Below are positions 30,672 through 40,602 of a DNA stretch of 60,602 nt, in pieces. The position numbers and the translations under genes are program-made. The notes under the pieces were generated by a model that was not told where the DNA came from, searched no databases, and saw nothing but the letters and a program-made list of their open reading frames with translations. Each line of letters starts with the position of its first letter. The first letter of the stretch is position 1. Origin of the DNA: Sphaerosporella brunnea (Eukaryota > Ascomycota > Pezizomycetes > Pezizales > Pyronemataceae); contig VXIS01000297.1 of NCBI GenBank assembly GCA_008704415.1, positions 1 to 60,602 on the forward strand, given 5' to 3'.

Positions 30672-30893
30672 CTGGCTTTCTAGGTATGGTTAAGGCTTGG
30701 ATAAGGACCAGTGAGATCAACTGATTGGCGGAGTGATTTGCCGCGATGGAATATCGAGGCATATCCCGTGAGGCCTGGAAAGAGTATATATGTGGGTAGA
30801 TTAGCCTCTTAGAGAGTAATCAGACAATTTACCTTCACCCCTCACTATCATCCTGCTCACACGAGATTCTCCGTACAGAGACCAATTTCAACA
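30672..30893 (+). repeat. Copia-1 5' LTR, right part
   Basis: Matches the Copia-2 LTRs from base ~11 to the end: TAGG.AT.GT, GGATAAGGAC(C/G)AGTGA, GTATATAT.GGGTAGATTAGC, ending ATTTCAACA. The missing first bases are at 25558-25566, on the other side of Ngaro. Confidence 0.85.
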
Positions 30894-30909
30894 GGTTATG
30901 AGCCCGGAG
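30894..30909 (+). promoter_or_regulatory. Copia-1 primer binding site (iMet anticodon arm type)
   Basis: GGTTATGAGCCCGGAG lies directly after the LTR. It is complementary to the anticodon stem-loop of initiator tRNA-Met (GGGCTCATAACC), not to a tRNA 3' end. Drosophila copia and Ty5 are known to use such half-tRNA priming. Copia-2 has the same site. Confidence 0.7.
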
Positions 30910-31117
30910 CGTTATCACTAGCTGACACGCCATTTAGACCGGATCTCTCTTACGAAAATGTCAACTGAAGCCGTCCCCAAGCATGCGAAAGGCAGCTTCA
31001 ATCACCTTACCGGCGTCAACTACTCTGCGTGGTCTAAGGACAGACGTCGCTTACTTCGTGCGATCGACGCGTGAATTATCGTCAATGGTGACGAAGAAGA
31101 GCTTCCTTGACCGACAG

Positions 31118-31631
31118 TGTAACGGAGAGGGTCGGGAACAGGCTGGAGGGGCCCAAGGTACTCGCGTACAGAGGGTTATCGAACAGGTTCAGGAACCAGG
31201 GGCCGGGACAGGATCCGGAGGCAGGACAAGAGGCGCGACGTGCACGGTCAGGGTTCAGATTGGAACGAAGGTACTCAGATTGACATACGAAGGTTCAGTA
31301 AAGAGGAAAAGGAAAACAAACAACAAAGCGGAAGCGAAGGCCCCTTATAGCACTCACGTGATCACGGTGCCCCGCGCCACGTGGTAGCCGAACATAACCT
31401 CGGCTCGGAGCCACTCCACCTAGCCTCCCTACAGAGCCTCATCACGACACCACAAACCACCCCCACTTCCGAACCTCGCCACGTGACAACCATCCACGGG
31501 GGGGTAAATCTGAGAACAGCAAATGAATCAGCATCCTTTGAAGCCTTAAATGTGAGACTTCTAGCCGATTTCATCGAGAGTAAAAGCTGGTAGCTTCGTC
31601 GGAAAACTCCATCCAAACTCGCGCCGTGACA
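31118..31631 (-). repeat. Gypsy-3 3' LTR
   Basis: 514-bp LTR, TG...CA ends. CACGTG E-boxes lie at 31355-31360 and 31378-31383, again 23 bp apart, beside a CTATAAG TATA-like box (minus strand, near 31345-31351). Confidence 0.92.
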
Positions 31632-31665
31632 GTATCCCCCTCCTATGGCTGAGCTCCAGCGAAGC

Positions 31666-32895
31666 TCAGTCTTCCTCGGGAAGAGGCCCAGGCTTATCCG
31701 GATAGGCCTCATGGAAGCGATTGATCGCTTCTAGGCCATTGACAAGCTCAGCTGGTTCCCACTTCGGCTGATCGTAGCCGGTCCACTTGACCAAATACTG
31801 GAGTTTACGTCAGCGTCCATGAAGCCTCGAATCCAGTATCCGATCAACAAACCACTCCTGCTCGCCCTCAATCTCCACCGGCGGTGGTGGGTCCTGGCGT
31901 TGTCCCGGATAGGGATCATTGGGTGCCGGTTCCAGGAGGGAGACATGGAAGACTGTGTGGACATGCATGCCTTCGTGGAGCCGAAGTCGGTAGGCGTATG
32001 CCGAGACCTTCTTGGTAACTTCGAACGGGCCATGACGCTTGTTATCCAGTTTACTGGCAGCGCGTCGGGTCTTCCAATTCCGGCCATCGAGCCAGACCTT
32101 GTCCCCAACCTGGTAGGCGGGAGCCGGTATGCAATGCTCGTCAGCATTATCTTGATACCTCATCTGTGCCCGTAGAAGTTCCGTGCGGAGATGCGAATGG
32201 ATTTCCGACAACGTCCTGGCGGTGGTCAAGGCTCTGCGGTCATCAACATTGTTGGGGGCCGCAGGGGACAGATCAAACTGGTAACGAGGATCGAAGCCCT
32301 TGTTGGCAAAGAATGGTGATGAACCATGAGCTTCCGATGCCTGGTTGTTGGTTGCAAACTCGGCCAGCAGCAGCCAGTCGGCCCAGTCATCTTGTAGATA
32401 GTTGACATATGCCCGGAGGTACTGCTCCATGACCGCATTGATCCGTTCGGTTTGTCCATCAGTCTGCAGGTGAAAGGCCGTCGAAAGGCGGCGTTCTATA
32501 CCAAGCCTCGCACAGATACGCTCCCAGAAATCCGATGCAAACTGAGGGCCACGGTCCGAGACTATGGTGAGTGGCAGGCCATGAAGACGAAATACGTGCT
32601 GAATGAAGAGGTCAGCCAGCCCGGCAGCATCAATATTGGTCCGACAAGGAGTCAGGTGGCGCTCCTTGGTAAGGCGGTCAACCACAACCCAAATAGCATC
32701 GCAGCCTTGCGACCACGGGAGTCCAGGTGACAAAGTCCATTGAGATGTCCTGCCAGGGACGTTCCGGGATAGGAAGAGGTCGTAGGATGCCAGTAGGGGG
32801 CATGGCGGCCGGTCCGAGAGCGTTGGCAGATGTGGCAGTTGCGGACATACCGTTCCACGTCCTGTCGCATCTTTGGCCAGTAGTAGGTACGGCAA
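31666..32895 (-). pseudogene. Gypsy-3 integrase core and chromodomain
   Basis: From 32895 down: [38 protein letters not shown] (second Asp kept), TERINAVMEQYL (Glu kept), QVGDKVWLDGRNWKTRRA, VFHVSLLEPAPNDPYPG. The chromodomain starts VDRILDSRLHGR and is cut by a TGA at 31808-31810, where Gypsy-2 has Trp (RLYGRWRKLQYLVKW). It then continues RKLQYLVKWTGYDQPKWEP to a natural stop at 31666-31668. The first catalytic Asp (SMDFV) is in another frame because of a frameshift near 32730. Confidence 0.86.
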
Positions 32896-33794
32896 AGCAA
32901 TTCCAGAGTCTTGGATCTTCCTGGGTGACCAGCGACGGGGGCATCGTGGTGTTGTTGCATCAAGTGCAGCCGGAGGGGTTCGTATTCGGGCACGTAAAGC
33001 TTACCTCTGTAGGTGAGTCGGTTATCTTCCTGAGCGCATTCTGCCAATGTGATACGTCGGCTGTGGCGAACTCCATCGCGCAGCATTCCAAGGACCTGGG
33101 AAGGGAATAAGTCCACCTCGTAGGCTTCTCGGAACAGGCGGGCAAGCGTCACTGCTTCATCTTCTGGGGGTAGTGGGGCAGCATCGGGGACGGGGTCGGG
33201 TGGCGGAGGAGGCCCTGCAGGAGGGCCATCGGCTAGGAGGTGGACGATCTGGTGGGGCTTTATGACGACGGAAAAATTTTCAGTCGTGCGCTCATCCCCC
33301 TCCTTAGGCAGATCTCCTGATCTGCGAGTTAGCGAGTCCGGCTTTCCTCCAGACTTCCCGGGACGGTAAACGATTTTGAAGTTGAACTGCGACAGGAACT
33401 GGGACCATCGTGCTTGACGTCGATTCAGGAGCTTGGTAGTAGTGAAATACTCTAAGTTCTTGTGGTCGGTGAGCACCTGGATCGGGTTTTCCACAGATTG
33501 AAGTTCGGGCCGCCACTCCTCAAAGGCACGGACGATAGCCATCAACTCCTTATCGTAAATCTCGTAGTTGCATTCTGCAGGGGAATGCTTCTTGGAGAAG
33601 TATGCAACAGGGTGGAGGATGCCATCGTCGTCGTACTGTGATAGGATGCCAGCGGAGACGTAGTCGGAGGCGTCTGTTTCCACGATGACGTCCCTGTCAT
33701 GGTCGAAAGCGGCGGAGGACTGGGGCGGTGGTGAAGCACGTCTTGAGGTTGTCGAAGGCTTCCTGTTCGGTCTTGGTCCATTGGAATGGCACAT
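32652..33794 (-). pseudogene. Gypsy-3 RNase H and integrase zinc region
   Basis: RNase H: VETDASDYVSAGILSQYDDD, YDKELMAIVRAFEEW, TDHKNLEYF. Then a proline-rich linker (PPAGPPPPPDPVPDAAPLPP) and the integrase HHCC finger ([27 protein letters not shown]). The frame is lost near 32780, after which the residues no longer resemble integrase. The linker lacks the NEPAL-type repeats found in Gypsy-2. Confidence 0.86.
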
Positions 33795-33927
33795 CCTTCT
33801 GAGTCAGGCGGGTGAGTGGTCGCACCACCTGCGAGTAGGAGCGTATGAATCGACGGTAGAAGTTGGCAAATCCCAGGAAGGCTCTGACATCCTTCAGCTT
33901 CTCCGGGGTTGGCCAAGCTTTACTGCT

Positions 33928-34697
33928 TCAACCTTGTCCGGGTCCATTCCGTATGCCGTCGACACCAATGATGAGCCCCAGATACTTAACTTCTCGTTGG
34001 TGAAACTCGCATTTCTCTGGCTTGAGGTGCAGCCTGGCTTCCGAAAGCCGATGAAGGACCTGTCGGATGTGGTCTTGGTGCTCTTCGAGGGTGTCCGAAT
34101 ATATCAGGATATCTTCCAAGTAGGCAGAGGCGAAGCGGTCCAAAAACGGTGAGAGGGTATCATTGATAAAACGTTGGAAGTCAGCAGGAGCGTTGGTGAG
34201 ACCAAATGGCATCACCAGGGATTCAAATAGTCCATATCGGGTCCTGAAGGCCGTTTTCCACTCCTCGCCCTCTGCCATCCGGATCAGGTTGTAAGCTCCG
34301 CGGACGTCCAACTTGCTAAACCAGCGAGCCTTGGAGAGCCTCATCAGTGTCTCTCGCACCAACGGGAGCGGATACCTATTCTTGATTGTTCCTTCATTGA
34401 GCCCTTGGTAGTCAACCACCAGGCGTAAGGATCCATCCCCCTTCTTGACAAAAAGGATTGGAGCACCGGAGGGTGAAGAGGAGGCCCTGATGTACCCCTT
34501 CGATAGGTTTTCCTCCAACCGGGCCTTGAGGGCTTCCAGCTCCAGGCGAGACAGCGAGTACAGCGGACCGAAGTGGGGTTCGAACCCCTCCTTGAATGGT
34601 ATCCTGTGGTCGTATGGCCGATGAGGGGGCAGGCGGTTGGCTACAGTTTCTGAAAAGAGGGGTACGAAATCGTGATATTGCTGAGGGACCAGTGATC
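33928..34697 (-). pseudogene. Gypsy-3 RT with altered active site
   Basis: RT motifs [40 protein letters not shown] and [18 protein letters not shown] are clear. The active box reads [13 protein letters not shown], not YLDD: codon GAA at 34114-34116 (minus) replaces the first Asp, which binds catalytic metal. The N-terminal part (34519-34697) is in another frame from a shift near 34700. The C-terminal frame ends near 33928 after [12 protein letters not shown], where a base change in phase breaks it. Confidence 0.87.
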
Positions 34698-35588
34698 TTA
34701 GGTCCCCTTCGCAATTGCTTTCCGCTCTAATGCCTTGTTGATTTCGTAGAGCGACAGCGAGAAAAGCTGGAGCTGACCATATCGCTGCTTCTTGTTCTTA
34801 GCAAGACGTCGGAAGGAAGCGGCGGAGATTACTGCAATGTCTAGGGGTCGGTCGGGGGTTACTCCCTTGAAACTCGTCGGTTTATGTGCTGCACACCGAG
34901 GGGAGTCAAAGGAGACATCGTTTGAGGCAAAGCGAACAGATGCTCCATGGTGCCTCAACCAGGGAATGCCAAGGACAAGCGGGTAGTGGCCGAGTTTTGT
35001 GACGAAGGCGGGCAACATTTCATGGTGGCCGCCGATTGACATCCCCACTTTGACAATGTGGGTGATGTCTTTGGATGAGATGGGTCTACCGTCTATGACC
35101 TCGAGGGCGCGAGGAACGCGTAGTGCATACTGGGAAAAATGATGTTGGCGGGCAAATTCTTCGTCGATGAAAGGAAAACCAGTAGCTCCACAATCAATCA
35201 GTGCGTGGGTTTGAATCTTGTTATCACTATCGGAGAGGGAACACGTAACTACAAGGTGGTTCTCATCCATTGATTCCTCTCCTACACCCTGATCTGAAAG
35301 AGCTACCGAAGATAAAGAAAGACGACCCGGCCTGCGAGCCGGGGAACAACAAGAAAACGACGAAGAAGAAGCGGAGCGTCCCATGGCGATGCCAACCTTG
35401 CGGCATGGGACAACTAGTTTTCCGACGGCTGGACATCGGAAGCAGCAGTGGAGTTTCCCAATGGCGGGGCAGTAGGGATAACCGTGGTCACCAGTGACGC
35501 CTCGGCGGCGTGGACTCGACGAGCGTTGGCAGCTATCCGGCGTGGGCAGTCGAGGCGAAAGTGTTGGTCCAATCCACAGTAGGTGCAC
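34698..35588 (-). CDS. Gypsy-3 protease (open)
   Basis: 296-codon open stretch. Protease motif [20 protein letters not shown] and the C-terminal strand [19 protein letters not shown] look intact. It runs in the -1 frame relative to gag and overlaps the gag end by ~175 nt; productive translation may begin at [11 protein letters not shown] (near 35384) or by frameshift at CGGAAAACTAG. It ends at a frameshift into RT ([15 protein letters not shown]). Confidence 0.82.
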   Translation of the reverse strand: MHLLWIGPTLSPRLPTPDSCQRSSSPRRRGVTGDHGYPYCPAIGKLHCCFRCPAVGKLVVPCRKVGIAMGRSASSSSFSCCSPARRPGRLSLSSVALSDQGVGEESMDENHLVVTCSLSDSDNKIQTHALIDCGATGFPFIDEEFARQHHFSQYALRVPRALEVIDGRPISSKDITHIVKVGMSIGGHHEMLPAFVTKLGHYPLVLGIPWLRHHGASVRFASNDVSFDSPRCAAHKPTSFKGVTPDRPLDIAVISAASFRRLAKNKKQRYGQLQLFSLSLYEINKALERKAIAKGT

Positions 35589-36721
35589 TGCCCCTTTGCC
35601 TTCCTTTCGTCACGGATCCTCTGACGCTCGGCCTCACGCCGGGCAGCAGAAAGCTCCATTGGAACAGGGCCATAGTTTCCACTCTTGTTGTTGGTAGGGT
35701 GGTTGCCGGTGGTCGCGGGGGCAGTAGATGTGGCCGGGGCAGAGGGGCGATGGGTGCTTCTATGGCTGGTGGTGGTGACAGTGGAACAAGATAAGGCGGG
35801 CTTGCGCTCCTCTGCTCGGGCACGAATCCGATTATCCACGTCCTTACAGAGGTTGATAAAGGCTGCAAGAGTGTCGTCGGAGGCTGCAGGGTGCAGAAGG
35901 GCATCCTTCATCTCCTCGGACAACCCTTCGTAAAGCTGGTCCTTCTGAGCGATTTCATCCCAGTTTAGATCTCCCATCAGTCGACGGAAGCCAGCAAGGT
36001 AGGTGGAGAAGGGTAGGTTCTTCTGCCGAAGACGACGAATTTCACGGGCAGCGGTGCGAGAGCGGTCGGGGTCATCGTAGGCTTGACGAAGGACAGCTAA
36101 CAGGTCGTTGAGGGAGTTTAGGGCAATATCTCCGCTCTCGGTTTTCTCGGGCGAGCACCACACAACGCCTCTCAGCTATACACCTTCCCCAAGTCGCGCA
36201 GTATCTTCATCGGCGTAGGAGCGAAGCTGGTTAAGAGCGGCCCCAGTCAAGCAATTGAAGGCGTAGCGGAGGCGAGATTGTTCGGATGGGTAACGGGTTG
36301 GTTGAGCAGCAAGCTTGTTGCGGAGCTGGAGGATCCAGGTCCTCAACTCCTCCGGCTTGCTACCATCGAAGGTGGGGGCATCGGGGAACCCTCCTGACTA
36401 ACCACCACCTTCTGGGTTCTCACGAACCTGGGCAGCGGCGTCAGCCAGGACCTGGTTTACCTGGGCCGTAGTAGCGGTAAGTGCGGTGCGGGCTGCATCA
36501 CGCTCGATCTGAGTGGTTTGAAGTTCGGCACGCGCCTCTTCCAGTTCTTCCTCCAAGTTTGGAGGTGCTTCGCAGGCTAGGAGTTGCTGAGCCATATGGG
36601 CGAAATCGATCAGGCGTTGGTCGCGTTCTTCCTGAGGGAAGCCTTCTGGGGGTGCTTGTGCACCTGTTTCGATGGCTGCCCACAGGTCGGCAGGGACCCG
36701 GAGGTCGTGATAGGTGGCCAT
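35414..36721 (-). pseudogene. Gypsy-3 gag
   Basis: Starts MATYHDLRVPADLWAAIETG at 36719-36721. A coiled-coil-like stretch (EEARAELQTTQIERDAARTA) runs to a stop at 36398. After this the frame resumes with FDGSKPEELRTWILQLRNKL in another segment. The distal body is open at 35414-36163: TYLAGFRRLMGDLNWDEI and knuckle [14 protein letters not shown]. It ends SEN-stop. The middle (36164-36400) carries the sequence matching Gypsy-2 but with a stop and an odd insertion near 36130-36180. Confidence 0.82.
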
Positions 36722-36770
36722 GGTGGAACGGGGGACGAGGTGATAGAACGAGTAGGTTGGGCTTTGGTGG

Positions 36771-36779
36771 ACTGAACCT
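36771..36779 (-). promoter_or_regulatory. Predicted self-primer binding site, Gypsy-3
   Basis: Minus strand AGGTTCAGT, two bases after the 5' LTR. It is complementary to ACTGAACCT of the LTR (36955-36963), downstream of the TATA-like box at 37009-37014. Same geometry as Gypsy-2. Confidence 0.65.
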
Positions 36780-36781
36780 AG

Positions 36782-37270
36782 TGTAACGGAGAGGGTCGGG
36801 AACAGGCTGGAGGGGCCCAAGGTACTCGCGTACAGAGGGTTATCGAACAGGTTCAGGAACGAGGGGCCGGGACAGGATCCGGAGGCAGGACGAGAGGCGC
36901 GACGCGCACGGTCAGGGTTCAGATTGGAACGAAGGTACTCAGATTGACACACGAAGGTTCAGTAAAGAGGAAAAGGAAAACAAACAACAAAGCGGAAGCG
37001 AAGGCCCCTTATAGCACTCACGTGATCGCGGTGCCCCGCGCCACGTGGTAGCCGAACATAACCTCGGCTCGGAGCCACTCCACCCAGCCTCCCTACAGAG
37101 CCTCATCACGACACCACAAACAACCCCCACTTTCGAACCTCGCCACGTGACAACCATCCACGGGGGGGTAAATCTGAGAACAGCAAATAAATCAGCATTC
37201 TAGCCGATTTCATTGAGAGTAAAAGCCCGTAGCTTCGTCGGAAAACTCCATCCAAACTCGCGCCGTGACA
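36782..37270 (-). repeat. Gypsy-3 5' LTR (promoter LTR)
   Basis: 489-bp LTR with a 25-bp deletion relative to its partner. E-boxes lie at 37019-37024 and 37042-37047 (23 bp apart), with a TATA-like sequence at 37009-37014. Confidence 0.92.
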
Positions 37271-37570
37271 GACAGTCAATGCGACAGACAGAGTCGTCCA
37301 GAAGCTTAAGGACTACCGTCGCAGAAGCAAAGAGATCCTAGGAACGGCTAAGGAGACCTCCGATACCGCCTTTCAAAACCCACATATGTGCTTCGCTCCC
37401 CCCCTGTCTTCGAAGTTACGGCGAAGATTCAGCAAAACGACCCCCTCGCAACTGTCAAGTCCATCATAGGCATAACCCTCTACGAAGATTGTAGGAACAA
37501 GATGCTAGTTCAAGAGCTGGAGATCGCGGGTGCAAGATCCAGGGTGGAAACAAATATCTTAAATACAAAG

Positions 37571-37850
37571 TCATGCCGTTACATGGAAAAGGAAACAAAA
37601 GCGCACCATATTCTCTGTGACCCTACGCGTGCCGTGACACCCACAGCAACCCGTCCTCCCACAATGCCACGTTCTAGGAGTGGTGCCGCCTATTAAAGCT
37701 ATCAGCCTATCTACTGCCTCCAGGGTGTCCGCATGCATGGAATGTCGGTCCGTGGTCAAAATGCGCGTGCACTCGGAGAAGAGACGCACTTATTCAGCAC
37801 TCATAGCCGGAATGATCAACGGCCATTCGAGGGAGGTTGGGAAATCTTTG
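37571..37850 (-). pseudogene. hAT transposase C-terminal relic
   Basis: On the minus strand the frame reads IIPAMSAE, a TGA-type break, then RLFSECTRILTTDRHSMHAD and TLEAVDRLIALIGG. This fits the hAT dimerisation pattern (IPA.S...ERLFS....LT..R..M...TLEA...L). No catalytic core and no terminal repeats were located, so the parent element cannot be delimited. It differs in sequence from the other hAT families here. Confidence 0.6.
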
Positions 37851-38579
37851 GCGCTGGTAGGGCTTGCACCATCACGCGATGGCTGCCGGCGCATCCTTGA
37901 CATATGTCACTGGACTCATTGTGCAATGGTCTTGGTATTCGTCTGGGGGAATAGGGACACCACCCGATGTAACGGCGGCAGGGCAGACCAACGTGCTTGG
38001 AGGGCAGAAGCGGGGCGAAAGCTGTCGGCGGTGCGGAAGCAGAGGCGAGGCAAGGGCGGAGGCAGGGCGAAGGTGGCGCCGTTATTGTTGAAGTACCAGC
38101 TGCTGCTGCTTCGGGTAGGCTTAGACTCAAGCTTGGGGCCGGAGATGTCGACGGTTGGCTTTGCTGCCGCCCCACAGGCTGCAAGGTCGCGGTTAAAGAG
38201 GTGAGACTGCTCGTATCATCGAAAATGCAACTCATTTTGGAGAGAAGGGGTGTGGATCGGATATGTGGCGGGGCCCCGACGGAAGGTTTCCACTCAGGCT
38301 GACATAACGTTACGTTCTGGTCGCATATTGGTGCGTTCAGAATGACGTCGCAAACTGGTTTCTTCACACCAACCGGTTTACCTTTTAGCTATGCAGTGTA
38401 CTGCCGTTGCCCGGTTTCACCGTCACCCAGGGACCGTATGACCCGGTTCCCCGCGGGCCAGCACTGCACGGTCAAGCATCGAACTGTCAGTTCAAATCAA
38501 CTGGTTTGCCAGTTTACCCGGTAAACTGCCTATACGGTTGGGAGGTCTGCTAGCCCACAGTTCACCGTGACATTTAAAT

Positions 38580-38710
38580 AGCAAATGACGGCCTACATCT
38601 GACCGCACGAATTGTTGCATCATCGGGGTCCAGAGTGCGAGTGATTTGACGCTCATTTGGCTCATTTGCCTGCTTGTCGTATCACAGGTACCCATCACGC
38701 TGCCTTGTAC
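38580..38710 (-). repeat. Third partial copy of the orphan-gene upstream region
   Basis: Shares GACCGCACGA.TTG, GGGTCCAGAGTG and AGTGATTTGACG.TC with 41220-41345, and more distantly with 49005-49110. On the minus strand one frame reads RQITRTLDPDDATIRAV; the others read RQITATLDPHGTATRAV and RQITATLNPDGQVITMIQ. The rest of the gene is not found next to it. Confidence 0.55.
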
Positions 38711-40490
38711 GATGTCGACTGCCCAAGGATGATATAGATGATCCGGCGCAAGCTGTGCCGACGGGTAGGCTCACTTCGGATCAGCTGATCACGACTTGGG
38801 CTCGCTCCACTCAGCCGATCCTGCAAACCTCGAACTTCGGCTCCAGCTGCTAAAGTATACAAAAAGCCTTGTGCGCTGCTTCATCACGCCATATCTTTCA
38901 ACTCAGATCCGGAGTCAAGGCCTGCCTGGGCGACGTCCTGCTCGGCGTTCATTCCCTCGGACTAAAAGACCACTGACTGCGCCTAGTCAGACCACTCGCT
39001 GTTCACTCCCATGGCATCGTCCTGGTGCTAGATGGATGCAGTGAGTTTGTAGAGAGTCCAATCATTCGCACTATTCTCCTTAAGCCAGGTTTGAAGTAGC
39101 AAAACGGCGCTGCCGGTGACGCTTCTTGGTAATTATAAATCCCCCCCTACCACCGTGACCATTGGCAAAAACCGTTCGCAATTAAAGTGACAGTCAGGAC
39201 AGCCTACGGGGAGATTAACTGTTCAATGGGAACGCTGGAGGCGTGAATTGCAACCAACACTCAAGCGGGTTCGATGCAGCGTTCACAGAGTGAGCGAGTG
39301 ATTTTAGGGCTTCCCATTGTGCAGTTGGTTGGTCGCCTGGAATGGCCACCAAATAGGCGAGCCATGTCGTTGTGTGCTCTTCTGTCGGTGTTGGAGATGA
39401 CGTTTTCTGCGCGAGCAGCTCCATCAGATAACCAGTTTATACTGCTCCTCGTCGATCCTAGAAAATGGCCCAGTAATACACACAGCCATCGCTGGGGTCC
39501 AACCTCAAGAAGGTGGATCGGCTCTAACACCTTCCCGCATGGAAAGGCTCGAGCCCAAGCTCGGCTCAGAGTGTAACGGGCTTGAGCCACCACAAATCCC
39601 GCGGCGTCGTGGCGCGCGGTCAGGCACATGATCTTGACCCTCCTTCACCCGCTCATTCAGTTTTCTATGTCCTTCATACTTGCGCATGCGCTTCTTCTTC
39701 TTTCGACGTCGACAAGGTTGAGTAATAGCTTTCTTTACCGGGAGGTAGACTTGCTACAATATTTATGGCCGGCAAATCGGATTGATACACCGCGACGACA
39801 GTTGAAAGACGTAGATACGAAGGCATACAATCGACCGGAGCTAAACGCAAGCGGTGCATGACCGAGGCCGCAGGTCCACCAGGCACTTGATGTTCTTGAA
39901 ACCTGTCGCAGGTACAAGTACGTTTCTCCAAATCTACAAGAAAAACTGGGTCTGTAGTGGGTCTGCATGAGATGCGCATGATTCTGGCTGCCCATTAGCA
40001 CCTAATGTTGTCCCACGTAGTGACACCGGTCACTTGCTTGGCCGATAAAGCGTCAAGATGATCGAGCATGGGGAGGTTGCGCAAACCAAATCCAGCGACG
40101 GACGGTTGTCGCCTTGAAGTCGTGAAGAGGGCGGAATAACTCCGCCTCCAGCACGTTGCTTTGGACCGTGTCGCTCAAGTTTAAACCCGCAGAATCTAAG
40201 CCCGCTGCATCCAAGCCCTCATACACAATTGCCATCTTAACCTGTGATCCCCCGACGTGCAGGTATGGGAACTAGCAGAAGTAGCGAGATTAGTGAAGGT
40301 GCTTGGTGGGGAGGGGGGTCGATGCAAGGCAACATGGGTTGTACGTCCGGCGGGTTGAGAGATGGGGTGAAGTAGTTTCTACATTCAACGGGCTTGACGT
40401 TCTGGAAAGGGGTCATCTCTCATGGTTCATGGATAACTCAACACTTTGGTGGCATCCTGCTCTTTTCGCAGGTTTTGGGGTGGAATGATG
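38711..40490. other. No gene recognised
   Basis: No ORF with a known domain and no repeat boundary I can support. A GGCTCGAGCC-like stretch at 39540-39600 echoes the left edge of the window. Confidence 0.4.
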
Positions 40491-40602
40491 GACATATGCC
40501 AAAAAATTCAAATTGCGATGACATACATTGCTCGTGTTACTAGGTGCAGTGGGGCCACGCCTTATGTGCCCCCTATGTCGACGGAAAAAAATTGAAAATG
40601 GT

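Larger units (their letters stand above)
31118..37270 (-). mobile_element. Gypsy-3: chromovirus inserted in Copia-1
   Basis: Full-length element on the minus strand. LTRs are 31118-31631 (514 bp) and 36782-37270 (489 bp). A perfect target duplication GACAG lies at 31113-31117 and 37271-37275. The polypurine tract GGAGGGGGA lies against the 3' LTR. The right LTR lacks ~25 bp present in the left (near 31535-31560), so the deletion postdates insertion. Otherwise LTR identity is ~97-98% by eye. Proteins and control sites are homologous to Gypsy-2. Frameshifts lie in the protease-RT junction, after the RT, and in integrase. Confidence 0.93.
25558..37370 (+). mobile_element. Copia-1, truncated and twice interrupted
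   Basis: A Copia element represented by its 5' LTR (25558-25566 plus 30672-30893), its primer site, and gag (30957-31117 plus 37271 to about 37370). Ngaro sits nine bases into the LTR and Gypsy-3 sits in gag. Gag reads GSFNHLTGVNYSAWSKDRRR then LLRAIDA before the break. After it, another frame reads DRVVQKLKDYRRRSKEIL, matching Copia-2 gag (DRVLQKLKDYRRRSEDPL). No pol and no 3' LTR were found. The LTR matches Copia-2 (TGTTGGAAAATGG...CTTTCTAGG, TATATA, ATTTC.AACA). Confidence 0.8.

Noticed and set aside
30894..30909. Possible tRNA fragment (GGTTATGAGCCCGG).
   Set aside because: No cloverleaf around it; its place directly after an LTR shows a primer binding site.
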